A DNA stretch of 64,000 nt from contig JBPKMA010000002.1 of assembly GCA_051293835.1 (NCBI GenBank), positions 248,001 to 312,000 on the forward strand, given 5' to 3'. Origin of the DNA: DATLZU01 sp051293835. Lineage in GTDB: Bacteria > Nitrospirota > Nitrospiria > Nitrospirales > Nitrospiraceae. Shown piece by piece: positions 36,463 through 44,066 of the stretch (positions are counted from its first letter, which is position 1; every line of letters begins with the position of its first letter). The notes below the pieces were generated by a model. The model was given only the letters and a program-made list of their open reading frames with translations, searched no databases and had not been told where the DNA came from. Made by a program: the position numbers and the translations under genes.

Positions 36463-38133
36463 ATGGATCCCAACCGCTCCGACAGCCATCCTGTCACGCT
36501 CCAGTCGATGCTCGGCCGTCTCGGACTGCTCTTACGCCTGGAACGCCGGGTGCTCGGCCTGCTCGGATCCTATTCGCTGGCGATCGGGCTCTTCTCGCTC
36601 ATCGTCCCGTTAACCGTCCAAGAGCTGGTCAACACCTTCGCGTTCGCGATTCAGCCGATCACGATCGTGACACTAGCCGCCATTATGGTGCTGGTGCTGT
36701 TGTTTGTCGGCGCCTTTCGCGCATTGCAGTTTTTCGCCGTCGAGATTTTGGAGCGTCGAATTTTTGCGCGCGTTGCTTTGGCGATGACCGAGCACCTGCC
36801 TCGCCTCAAATCCCAGGGCTTCCAGCCGCGGTACGCGAACTATTTTCTAGAGACGGTGCTGATGCAGCGCGCTCTTTCGGTGCTCCTGATCGACGTCGTC
36901 AACGTCGTCGTCGGAGGCGCCATCGGCATGACGATCCTGGTCTTCTACCACCCGTACTTTTTGCTGTTTAACGCCGTGCTCCTCGCCGGTTTCTGTGTGA
37001 TCATGTTCCTGCTCAGCCACGGAGGCCTGCGGGCGACGATCCAGATGTCCCACGCCAAATACGACACGCTGCATTGGATCCAGGAGATCGCCTACAACTT
37101 GCTGCATTTCAAATCGACCATCAGCGAACCGTTGCTGATTAAGAAAACCGATGAACTGGTCAACGCCTATGTCGCCGCAAGACGCACGCGCTTTCATGTT
37201 CTGATGCGGCAGTATCTCAGCTCCGTCGGGTGGCAAGCGTTGGGACACAGCGGGCTCATTGCTACAGCTGGCTGGTTGCTCTCGATCGGTCAACTGACGT
37301 TGGGCCAGTTGGTCGCCGCCGAGGTCGTCGTCGGCACGTTGCTGCTGAACTTCGACGCCATCGTCAAACGCATGGGCCACATCTTCTACTTTTTCACCGC
37401 CCTGCACGAGCTGGACTTTCTCTTCTCCTTACCCAAGGACTCCAGCACGGCGATGTTGTCCGTGCCACTGCCCGATCCGACGATTCACGGCGTTCGGGTG
37501 ACCTGCAAGGATTTGACTTACGTCCATCACACGGACGCTGCCCCGATCTTCCAAGGTTTCAACCTCGAGGTGACGCCGGGAGAGAAGGTCGGCATCTACG
37601 CAACGAGCACTATCGCCAAGATAACGCTGGCGCGGGTTCTCGCCGGTCTCGACCCCCCGACCACCGGCGTAATCCGTTACAACGGCATCGATCTGCGCCA
37701 CCTTGATTTGGAGACGATCAACAAATGCCGCGGGTTCGTGCTCGATTCCCAACTCTCGCTGTTCGAAGGGACTCTGGAAGAGAACATCGTTTTGGGCCGC
37801 ACCGGTATTCCCTACAGCGATGTGCGGTGGGCCCTGCGGTTCGCCGAGCTGGAAGAAGAAGTGGACGCCCTCCCGCTGGGGCTCAAGACCCACGTTCGGG
37901 ATCCTGGCATGATCCTCGCTCCGACCCACATTCTCCGTATCCTGGTCGCCCGCGCGATCCTGTCGAGGCCGCAACTTTTAATTTTCGACGGGATGCTGCA
38001 CAACATGCAACCAGCTATCCGGGAAACGATTCTGCGGCGGTTGTGCTCAAAGGAAGAACCCTGGTCGGTTATCTTTGTCTCCAACGATCCCGACCTCACC
38101 CCCTACGTGGATCGCCGCATCGTGCTGGACTGA
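36463..38133 (+). CDS. ABC exporter with degenerate ATPase domain
   Basis: A 556-residue half-transporter: six membrane helices (about 35-310), then an ATPase-like domain (about 340-556) that still aligns end to end but has lost its chemistry. Walker A (GxxGxGKT) reads YATSTIAKIT (380-388), the LSGGQ signature is replaced in PGMILAPTHILRILVARAIL (481-500), the Walker B Asp509 is followed by Gly510 instead of the catalytic Glu (LLIFDGML), and the H-loop His is Asn541 (FVSNDPDL). Only the Q-loop (LDSQLSLFEGTLEENI) survives. The frame is intact with no stop, so the protein is kept but should not hydrolyse ATP by itself. It follows the HlyD and TolC genes. Confidence 0.85.
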   Translation: MDPNRSDSHPVTLQSMLGRLGLLLRLERRVLGLLGSYSLAIGLFSLIVPLTVQELVNTFAFAIQPITIVTLAAIMVLVLLFVGAFRALQFFAVEILERRIFARVALAMTEHLPRLKSQGFQPRYANYFLETVLMQRALSVLLIDVVNVVVGGAIGMTILVFYHPYFLLFNAVLLAGFCVIMFLLSHGGLRATIQMSHAKYDTLHWIQEIAYNLLHFKSTISEPLLIKKTDELVNAYVAARRTRFHVLMRQYLSSVGWQALGHSGLIATAGWLLSIGQLTLGQLVAAEVVVGTLLLNFDAIVKRMGHIFYFFTALHELDFLFSLPKDSSTAMLSVPLPDPTIHGVRVTCKDLTYVHHTDAAPIFQGFNLEVTPGEKVGIYATSTIAKITLARVLAGLDPPTTGVIRYNGIDLRHLDLETINKCRGFVLDSQLSLFEGTLEENIVLGRTGIPYSDVRWALRFAELEEEVDALPLGLKTHVRDPGMILAPTHILRILVARAILSRPQLLIFDGMLHNMQPAIRETILRRLCSKEEPWSVIFVSNDPDLTPYVDRRIVLD

Positions 38134-38410
38134 GGCCGTGGGCGTCACGCTCGGTCAGTTCGTCGAAGCTGCGGTGGTGGTCGGCGCGGGGTGGCTCCCG
38201 GCGAGAACATCATCAGCTTCTCCGGCAACAGCGCCGGAAACACGTCGTCAGCCTCCACATTGGCCGAACGGGCGGGCACCGTATCATACTGTCCGACAAC
38301 GGGCCAAAGGGTGGCACACGGTGATTCCTTTCCCGGAGCGAATTTGCTAGACTGGCTCGCACGCGTTCCCAGCCTCAAAGAGGCTGCCTTGCGGGAGAGG
38401 AAGACGAACC

Positions 38411-39196
38411 GTGCTCGGTCAGCTTCGCATCACATGGCCCCGCGGGTCGCAACTTTTGATCAGCGCGTTGATCGCGACGCTTGGCTGGGTCAGCGGCCAG
38501 GCGTTGAGCCAGGTCGACCAAGACTTGCGCGTCATGTACACCGAATACACACTCGGCGCAGCCGACCTGGCTCACATCTCTGCCGATGTGATGCGGTACC
38601 GGAATACGATCATTCGCGCCCTCGAAGCCCCCAACAAGAAGGAATTCGAGCGCATTACTGAGTTCCTGCCGTATCAACGGGCCCGCATCCAACACGCTAT
38701 CGACCGTTACGCCGCCGCGAGCTTGCGGGTCTCACGTAGCGGCCGCAGCGAGCCTCGTGACCTCCAAGCGGTCCGCGACAGTCTCGACCAATATTTCTCC
38801 GCAGCCAGCTTGACGATTCAACTGCTGACGCAGGAATGGAACGCCCCCTCCGCCAAGGAAGCGGCCGAGCTCCACCGTAAAGCCGAAATCCACGCTGCGG
38901 ATAATGCTGGTCCCAAGATGATCCAGGTCAGCCTGGCGTTGGATCGACTCATCGAAACCGTCGGGGAGGTCGCCAAAGATATGCGCGACGAGGGAACCAG
39001 AACCATCCGTACCACCAGCGCGATGCTGGTCGGTGGGAGTTTTTTCATCGCGTTGCTGAACTTGTTCCTCCCGCGGTCGCCGGGACCGCAGCTTCAGACC
39101 CCCCTTTCGCCCGCTCGACACGAAGAGCAGGAACCAACCGTTTCGCCGATCACCGTCTCCGCGGAAAGCCCCAGCTCAGTCTCCCAAAGCGACTGA
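38411..39196 (+). CDS. Membrane protein with four-helix-bundle sensor-like domain
   Basis: A 261-residue protein with two membrane helices (about 13-33 and 203-224) enclosing a helical periplasmic domain of about 165 residues (LGAADLAHISADVMRYRNTI, KMIQVSLALDRLIETVGEVA). This matches the 4HB_MCP-type input module of chemoreceptors and sensor kinases, but only a short proline/serine-rich tail of about 35 residues follows the second helix, so there is no signalling domain. It starts with GTG at 38411 after AGAGGAAG. It stands 277 bases after the ATPase-dead exporter; the gap holds no gene that I can see. Confidence 0.7.
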   Translation: MLGQLRITWPRGSQLLISALIATLGWVSGQALSQVDQDLRVMYTEYTLGAADLAHISADVMRYRNTIIRALEAPNKKEFERITEFLPYQRARIQHAIDRYAAASLRVSRSGRSEPRDLQAVRDSLDQYFSAASLTIQLLTQEWNAPSAKEAAELHRKAEIHAADNAGPKMIQVSLALDRLIETVGEVAKDMRDEGTRTIRTTSAMLVGGSFFIALLNLFLPRSPGPQLQTPLSPARHEEQEPTVSPITVSAESPSSVSQSD

Positions 39197-39233
39197 CAAG
39201 GGGCTTCTTCGCGTTGCCGAGTTCCTTGGGCGT

Positions 39234-39800
39234 TCACGATCGCATGCCTCCGGTCTCAGGCTTTCCCAGTGCGCGAAACAGTTTCAACCGTTCTTGCTCG
39301 GTGAGGTTTTTCCATTGGCCCGGTCGCAGGCTGTCGAGCGTGATGTGCATAATCCGGACGCGCTGGAGGCTCACGACTCGATACCGCGAGGGCTTGGCCC
39401 ATGCGCCGAATCTACCGATTGCGTCTCTCCGTCAGCACAATGCGGAAACGGCGCGGATCAAGCCTCGCCACAGTGCATGGCCTGGTCCGCTTCCCGAGCA
39501 CCACCACTCCGCCGGCCATGCGTTCCAGGAATCGCTCATCAAACTCCCAGTTGACTTGGACCACGTACTCCCGCTCATGACCGTGTTCGGTCCTGAGAAT
39601 CTTATTCACAATGTCGCCGTCGTTGGTCAAGAGGATCAAGCCGGAGGAGTCCTTCTCCAGCCGCCCGACCGGAAAGATGCGCGCGGGATGCCCGATTTCG
39701 GCGACGACGTTGCGCTTCACATGGGATTCACTAGTCGTGGTGACGCCGATCGGCTTGTGATACTTGCTGCGGTTTCGCAGTGTACCAAGAAACAAAGATC
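39234..39800 (-). pseudogene. RluB/E/F-type pseudouridine synthase, decayed
   Basis: Remnant of a 23S rRNA pseudouridine synthase. Readable are YHKPIGVTTTSESHVKRNVV, HPARIFPVGRLEKDSSGLIL, LTNDGDIVNKILRTEHGHE and CTVARLDPRRFRIVLTERRNR. There a TAG (39412-39414) stands where the family has the Gln of LNRQIRRM; IRRMGQAL follows and then another frame carries RYRVVSLQRVRIMHITLDSL to a TGA at 39234. The catalytic Asp of GRLD is Glu (GRLE), and the usual N-terminal S4 domain is missing because the agmatinase gene ends only about 28 bases upstream. So nonsense, frameshift, truncation and active-site loss coincide. Confidence 0.85.
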
Positions 39801-39827
39801 GGCGGGGAGAAAAGGGAAAGAACCGGG

Positions 39828-40760
39828 CTACGTCACGCGGCGTCCTGCGCGAACACGGCCGAGGATGCGGTAGAGCAGGCGCGCGACGGTGAACTGCGGC
39901 ACCACAAACCCTTCGATCGGAGCAAGCTCGCTGACGTCCATGCCGACGATGCCAGGCCCCTGAGCCAGCGCCGTGACCAAAGCCAATGTGTCGTACCACC
40001 CGAGCCCGCCAGGCTCCGGCGTGCCCAGCGCCGGCACGAGCGAGGAATCCAGTCCATCGCAGTCGAACGTCAGATAGACCGGCCCCTTGCAAGCCTTCAC
40101 CACATCCGGCACCCACCGCGCGGCGCGCCCTCCATAAGGACCGGCGGGATCCAGAATCTGGGACGCAAAAAACGTGGTCACGGAAGAAGTCCGATTGATC
40201 AAGTCAATTTCTTCTGGGGAGATCGACCGGATCCCGACCTGCACCAGCGGCAACCCGTCGTCGACCACGCGGGCCATGACACTCGCATGGCTGTATGGGT
40301 TGCCCTGATAGGCCTTGCGCAGATCCCCGTGAGCATCGACCTGGACCACGCAGAGATCGGGATAACGGTTCGCATGGGCACGGATTGCGCCGAGCGCGCC
40401 TGTATGCTCTCCGGTCAAGGTTAGGAGGAACCGCCCCGGTTGCACGTAGGGACGGACGTAGGCTTCGATGGCCTCCACAGCTTCCCGGTCGACTTTCCCC
40501 TCAAGCGCCAGCGGGGCGGCAGTCGCAATTCCCCCCCATTCCCGGTAAGGTTCACAATGCAGAGTTTCGTCATACAACTCGACCTGATGAGAGGCCTCAA
40601 TGATCGCCGATGGCCCTCGGGCGGAACCGCGAACGTAGCTGGAGGTATGTTCGTAGGGCGCCAGAAGCACGTAAACTCCGGCGTGATCCGGATGGCACCA
40701 GGGTTCGCCGATGCCGAGAAAATTCCGCTCCTGGCCGAGCCAACCGTGCGGAAGGGTCAT
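39828..40760 (-). CDS. speB: Agmatinase (ureohydrolase family)
   Basis: Manganese-dependent ureohydrolase of 310 residues, predicted to split agmatine into putrescine and urea. Metal motifs: LTGEHTGALG, VQVDAHGDLR, YSHASVMARV (active-site loop), LTFDCDGLD and MDVSELAP. Substrate preference is inferred from the gene 55 bases upstream, a pyruvoyl-dependent arginine decarboxylase that makes agmatine. The ATG at 40760 gives the normal length. It ends the polyamine operon before the pseudouridine synthase remnant. Confidence 0.88.
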   Translation of the reverse strand: MTLPHGWLGQERNFLGIGEPWCHPDHAGVYVLLAPYEHTSSYVRGSARGPSAIIEASHQVELYDETLHCEPYREWGGIATAAPLALEGKVDREAVEAIEAYVRPYVQPGRFLLTLTGEHTGALGAIRAHANRYPDLCVVQVDAHGDLRKAYQGNPYSHASVMARVVDDGLPLVQVGIRSISPEEIDLINRTSSVTTFFASQILDPAGPYGGRAARWVPDVVKACKGPVYLTFDCDGLDSSLVPALGTPEPGGLGWYDTLALVTALAQGPGIVGMDVSELAPIEGFVVPQFTVARLLYRILGRVRAGRRVT

Positions 40761-40815
40761 GGTATAGCCGCTGATCTAAACGCTGGGCGGCACGCAGGCC
40801 GATGCGCGTCGACGC

Positions 40816-41391
40816 TTATGTACGGCGGCGGACCTTCTTGGGTAGATTCTCTGGCGGAATGAAGACGGCCAAAGCTACCACCGTCGTCCATCGGTTGGGC
40901 CGCCCGATCGCAGACTGGGTGATGTTCAATGTCCTGACGATCTTGCCGCCCATTTTAAAGACCTGCTCTCGCTCCTTCCAAGCCTGATTGGCATCGAACT
41001 CGATCCCCAACGTCGTGGCGAGCATCTGGGCCGCCAGATCTTCCGTATACTCACCGGCTTCCTCGTCCGTCTCGCCGTACGCATGGTGTTCCGACAGATA
41101 CCCGTAAGTACGGCGGTCCGTCGGAATCGCGAGACCGATAGAAGCGGAGATCAACCGATTCCGCTCGTTGGTCTCCGAACGGGCCATCACGCAGAAGGTG
41201 ATCTCGCCCGGGTTGAGCAGCTTTTCCCCGCGTTTGCGCGGGATGATCTTGCAATTGGGCGGAAGAATCGAGGACACGCTGACAAGATTACAGTACGCCA
41301 CGCCCGCGCTACGAAGGGCCTGCTCGAAGGACGCTAACTTTTCCTTGTGCACCCCGACGCCTCTAGTCAAGAACATATGAGTCGGAACCAT
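40816..41391 (-). CDS. Pyruvoyl-dependent arginine decarboxylase
   Basis: PvlArgDC of 191 residues, converting arginine to agmatine. The proenzyme cleaves itself between two serines to make the pyruvoyl group; the site is in NLVSVSSILPP, between Ser40 and Ser41. ASIGLAIPTDRRTYGYLSEHH and the C-terminal INTQ-like ITQSAIGRPNRWTTVVALAVF are typical. The family is frequent in archaea, chlamydiae and scattered bacteria. Together with speB it gives a direct arginine to putrescine route. Confidence 0.9.
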   Translation of the reverse strand: MVPTHMFLTRGVGVHKEKLASFEQALRSAGVAYCNLVSVSSILPPNCKIIPRKRGEKLLNPGEITFCVMARSETNERNRLISASIGLAIPTDRRTYGYLSEHHAYGETDEEAGEYTEDLAAQMLATTLGIEFDANQAWKEREQVFKMGGKIVRTLNITQSAIGRPNRWTTVVALAVFIPPENLPKKVRRRT

Positions 41392-41459
41392 CGTTGCGCT
41401 TCCCCCTCCATCCGTGCGAACGCATCAGCCGCGTCCGCTGCCCACCGGATTTCACTCAC

Positions 41460-41482
41460 GCACCGGTTCGGACAACCGGTGC
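41460..41482. promoter_or_regulatory. Perfect nine-base hairpin upstream of the arginine decarboxylase gene
   Basis: GCACCGGTT and AACCGGTGC pair perfectly around a five-base loop (CGGAC). There is no T-run on either side, so it is not a standard terminator. It lies in the 164-base gap between the aldehyde dehydrogenase and arginine decarboxylase genes, 69 bases before the latter's start; an operator or mRNA-processing hairpin are both possible. Confidence 0.4.
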
Positions 41483-41555
41483 ACAAGGCCGGTGTTGTAC
41501 CAAGTTGAAGACGATTCCGCAATATGGCGGGAGGGCTTTTTAGGAGGAAGGCGGT

Positions 41556-42986
41556 TCACTGGCGAAGGTTGAGGACGAGCAGCCGGGGTTCCGTCATCTC
41601 TTCGATGGCGTAGCGTACCCCTTCTCGACCAAGGCCAGAATCCTTGACGCCGCCGTAAGGCATGTGATCCGCCCGGAATGTCGGAATTTCGTTCGCCAAG
41701 ACTGCGCCCACCTCCAGATTTCGAAAAGCATGAAAGATCCGGCCCACATCTCGGGTGAACACCCCGGCCTGCAAACCGTAGGGCGAATCGTTCACGGCCG
41801 TCAACGCGTCTTCGAAGCGTTGATACGGCGAAATGGTCACAACGGGCCCGAATACTTCTTGGCAGGACACTTTCATGGTAGGCGTCACTTCGCTCAGGAC
41901 CGTCGCCTCCACCACCGAGCCCGACCGCTTGCCGCCGAGCAACAACCTCCCGCCCTGCGCCACCGCCTCGTCGATCCAGGCTTCTACCCGTCGGGCAGCG
42001 GCCTGATCAATCAACGGGCCGATAACCGTATCCTCCTCGGTCGGATCGCCGGCTTTCAACGCAGCCACCCGAGCCAGGAGCTTTTCGGTGAACGGCTGAA
42101 GCACCGACTGATGAACGAAGATCCGCTGGACCGAAATGCAGGTCTGGCCCGCGTAGGCATAGCCACCCGCCGCGCATCGTTGCGCTGCAACATCCAGATC
42201 AGCATCCGGCTCCACGATCACCGCCGCGTTGCCGCCTAGTTCCAGCGTCACCCGCTTCTTTCCAGCCTTGCCTTTGAGCATCCACCCCACGGCGGCGCTG
42301 CCGGTAAAGCTCAACAGCTTAAACCGGTCATCGACAACCAGGCGCTCTGCCACCGCGTTGTCGCACGGCACGATACTCAAGGCGCCGGCGGGCAGTCCGG
42401 ATTCCAGCACAATTTCCCCCAACAGCAACGCCGTCAACGGCGTCTGCGGCGCCGGCTTGATCACGATGGGATTACCCGCCGCCAAAGCCGGAGCGACCTT
42501 GTGCGCAACGAGATTGAGCGGGAAGTTGAACGGAGTGATGCCCAGAATCGGGCCGATCGGGAACCGGCGCATGATCCCGAGGTAGCACTCGGTTCCCGGT
42601 GTCCAATCCATCGGGACAATCTCGCCGGCAATCCGCTTAGCCTCCTCGGCGGCGACACTGAACGTCTGGATGGCGCGCGCGACTTCGCGGCGGGAATCAG
42701 TGATCGGCTTTCCCGCCTCAGCGGTAATGGTCCGGGCCACCTCTTCCTGTCGGGCACGCAACGCGGCGGCGATCCGAAGCAACGCATCGGCGCGGACGTA
42801 AGCGGGCAGCTCGCGCATGGGGACCGTCGCCACCTCAGCCGCCTGGACCGCCGCCGCTGCTTCCGTCTGTCCGGCCCGACAAATTTCGGCGATCGTCTCA
42901 CCGGTGAAGGGATTGACGACCTTAGCGGTCAAAGCCGACCGTTGCCAGTGACCGCCGAGGAGAAATGGGCGCGCCGCTTCCACCAA
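41556..42986 (-). CDS. NAD(P)-dependent aldehyde dehydrogenase
   Basis: A 476-residue member of the aldehyde dehydrogenase superfamily. ITPFNFPLNLVAHKVAPALA, SFTGSAAVGWMLK, VTLELGGNAAVIV (general-base Glu) and AYAGQTCISVQR (catalytic Cys) are present, together with EVFGPVVTISPY. Its place in the polyamine operon suggests an amino-aldehyde substrate such as 4-aminobutanal, but lactaldehyde-type enzymes look alike; this is inference. Start at TTG 42986 or GTG 42983; GGGGGA lies at a fitting distance. Confidence 0.85.
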   Translation of the reverse strand: MVEAARPFLLGGHWQRSALTAKVVNPFTGETIAEICRAGQTEAAAAVQAAEVATVPMRELPAYVRADALLRIAAALRARQEEVARTITAEAGKPITDSRREVARAIQTFSVAAEEAKRIAGEIVPMDWTPGTECYLGIMRRFPIGPILGITPFNFPLNLVAHKVAPALAAGNPIVIKPAPQTPLTALLLGEIVLESGLPAGALSIVPCDNAVAERLVVDDRFKLLSFTGSAAVGWMLKGKAGKKRVTLELGGNAAVIVEPDADLDVAAQRCAAGGYAYAGQTCISVQRIFVHQSVLQPFTEKLLARVAALKAGDPTEEDTVIGPLIDQAAARRVEAWIDEAVAQGGRLLLGGKRSGSVVEATVLSEVTPTMKVSCQEVFGPVVTISPYQRFEDALTAVNDSPYGLQAGVFTRDVGRIFHAFRNLEVGAVLANEIPTFRADHMPYGGVKDSGLGREGVRYAIEEMTEPRLLVLNLRQ

Positions 42987-43019
42987 GCCAATTCCCCCAT
43001 GTGTCTGATGACGGAAGGA

Positions 43020-43298
43020 TTAGTCCGTGGACTCGACGGCGGACAGACCGCTGGGCGTCGCCTGCGACGCGTCGTCCTCAGCCTGAGCCGCGACGGCCTT
43101 GGCGATCAGTTCTTCTGTCCCCCAATCCCGAATAGCCTCGAGCGTGAACGCCTCATAGGTGGACACCCCGTGGCAGGTGGGACAGTCCGGCTTGGGAACT
43201 TTGCGGCGGAAGACTTCATTCAGGCACGACATACAGACCCACAGGTCCGGTTCGCCGTCTTCGCAGGGTACAGACCAAAACGCTTGTGCGGATGACAT
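43020..43298 (-). CDS. Small zinc-ribbon protein
   Basis: A 92-residue protein with two Cys-x2-Cys knuckles (CMSCLNEVFRRKVPKPDCPTC, split here as CMSC and CPTC) likely to bind one zinc. The following helix and acidic tail show no further motif. It lies between the DsbA-like and aldehyde dehydrogenase genes with 33 and 69 base gaps and is probably co-transcribed. Function unknown. Confidence 0.65.
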   Translation of the reverse strand: MSSAQAFWSVPCEDGEPDLWVCMSCLNEVFRRKVPKPDCPTCHGVSTYEAFTLEAIRDWGTEELIAKAVAAQAEDDASQATPSGLSAVESTD

Positions 43299-43367
43299 AC
43301 GCAGTTCCTAACCGACCATAGACATTGGAATTTAAGTGGACGAATACGGCTGAACGGCGCAGTGCTG

Positions 43368-44066
43368 TTACGCACCACCTTTGCCTCGCGGTCGGACCCG
43401 CGCCAGCAGCCGCTCGATCTCTTCTTCAAATACCTGATAAGGGAACGCCCCTGGAATCGTGACAGCCGTGTCCCCACCGCGCCCGGTCGGCATCAGGACG
43501 AATCCGGGCGTCCCGCGGAATCCCCAGCGGGCTCCCTCCTGCCGATCGTGGAAAATCGAAGCCACGTGCCGACCGTCGCGCATGCAGGCCGAGAAGCTCG
43601 CAGGATCCAACCCCAGTGCCTTGGCGTGCCGGTCGAACGTCGCCGCATCGAACCGCCCGCCGTCTGCAAACAGACGATCATGCATAGCCCAGTAGCGGCC
43701 CTGGTCGCCGGCACAACGCGCAGCGATCGCCGCATCCACCCCCGGCCCCTGATCGGCGCGGGGATAGTCCCGATAGACGAATCGGACCTTGCCGGTCTCC
43801 ACATACTTGGCCTGGATGCGGGGCCAGGTCTCTCGGAAGAATTTCAGACAATACCCGCAGGTAAAATCCGAGTATTCAATCAAAGTCACCGGCGCATCCG
43901 AATTCCCGCGGACCCGAAGATCCGCTGCGTCCGCAGCCCCCTGGGTGCCGCCCGATGAAAGCAGTAGCGCCACGCAAGCTAGCAGCGCCGTCTGGAAGGG
44001 CGCCGCCGCCCGTCCACCCGTCGGCACGGTCGGTTCACTCGATCCTGGCGAGAATCGCGCGGTCAT
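43368..44066 (-). CDS. DsbA-like thiol:disulfide oxidoreductase, exported
   Basis: A 232-residue thioredoxin-fold protein with an N-terminal signal (FQTALLACVALLLSSGGTQG) and the active site Cys70-Gly-Tyr-Cys73 (YSDFTCGYC). The cis-proline loop is GFRGTPGFVL. Such DsbA/DsbG-like proteins, often annotated thioredoxin domain proteins, act in the periplasm. The ATG at 44066 overlaps the stop of the deoxyhypusine-synthase-like gene (ATGA), so they are coupled although the functions seem unrelated. Confidence 0.85.
   Translation of the reverse strand: MTARFSPGSSEPTVPTGGRAAAPFQTALLACVALLLSSGGTQGAADAADLRVRGNSDAPVTLIEYSDFTCGYCLKFFRETWPRIQAKYVETGKVRFVYRDYPRADQGPGVDAAIAARCAGDQGRYWAMHDRLFADGGRFDAATFDRHAKALGLDPASFSACMRDGRHVASIFHDRQEGARWGFRGTPGFVLMPTGRGGDTAVTIPGAFPYQVFEEEIERLLARVRPRGKGGA

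Noticed and set aside
38371..38385. Hairpin AGCCTC-AAA-GAGGCT as terminator after the exporter gene
   Set aside because: No T-run follows and it sits only about 25 bases before the next start codon; too weak to call.
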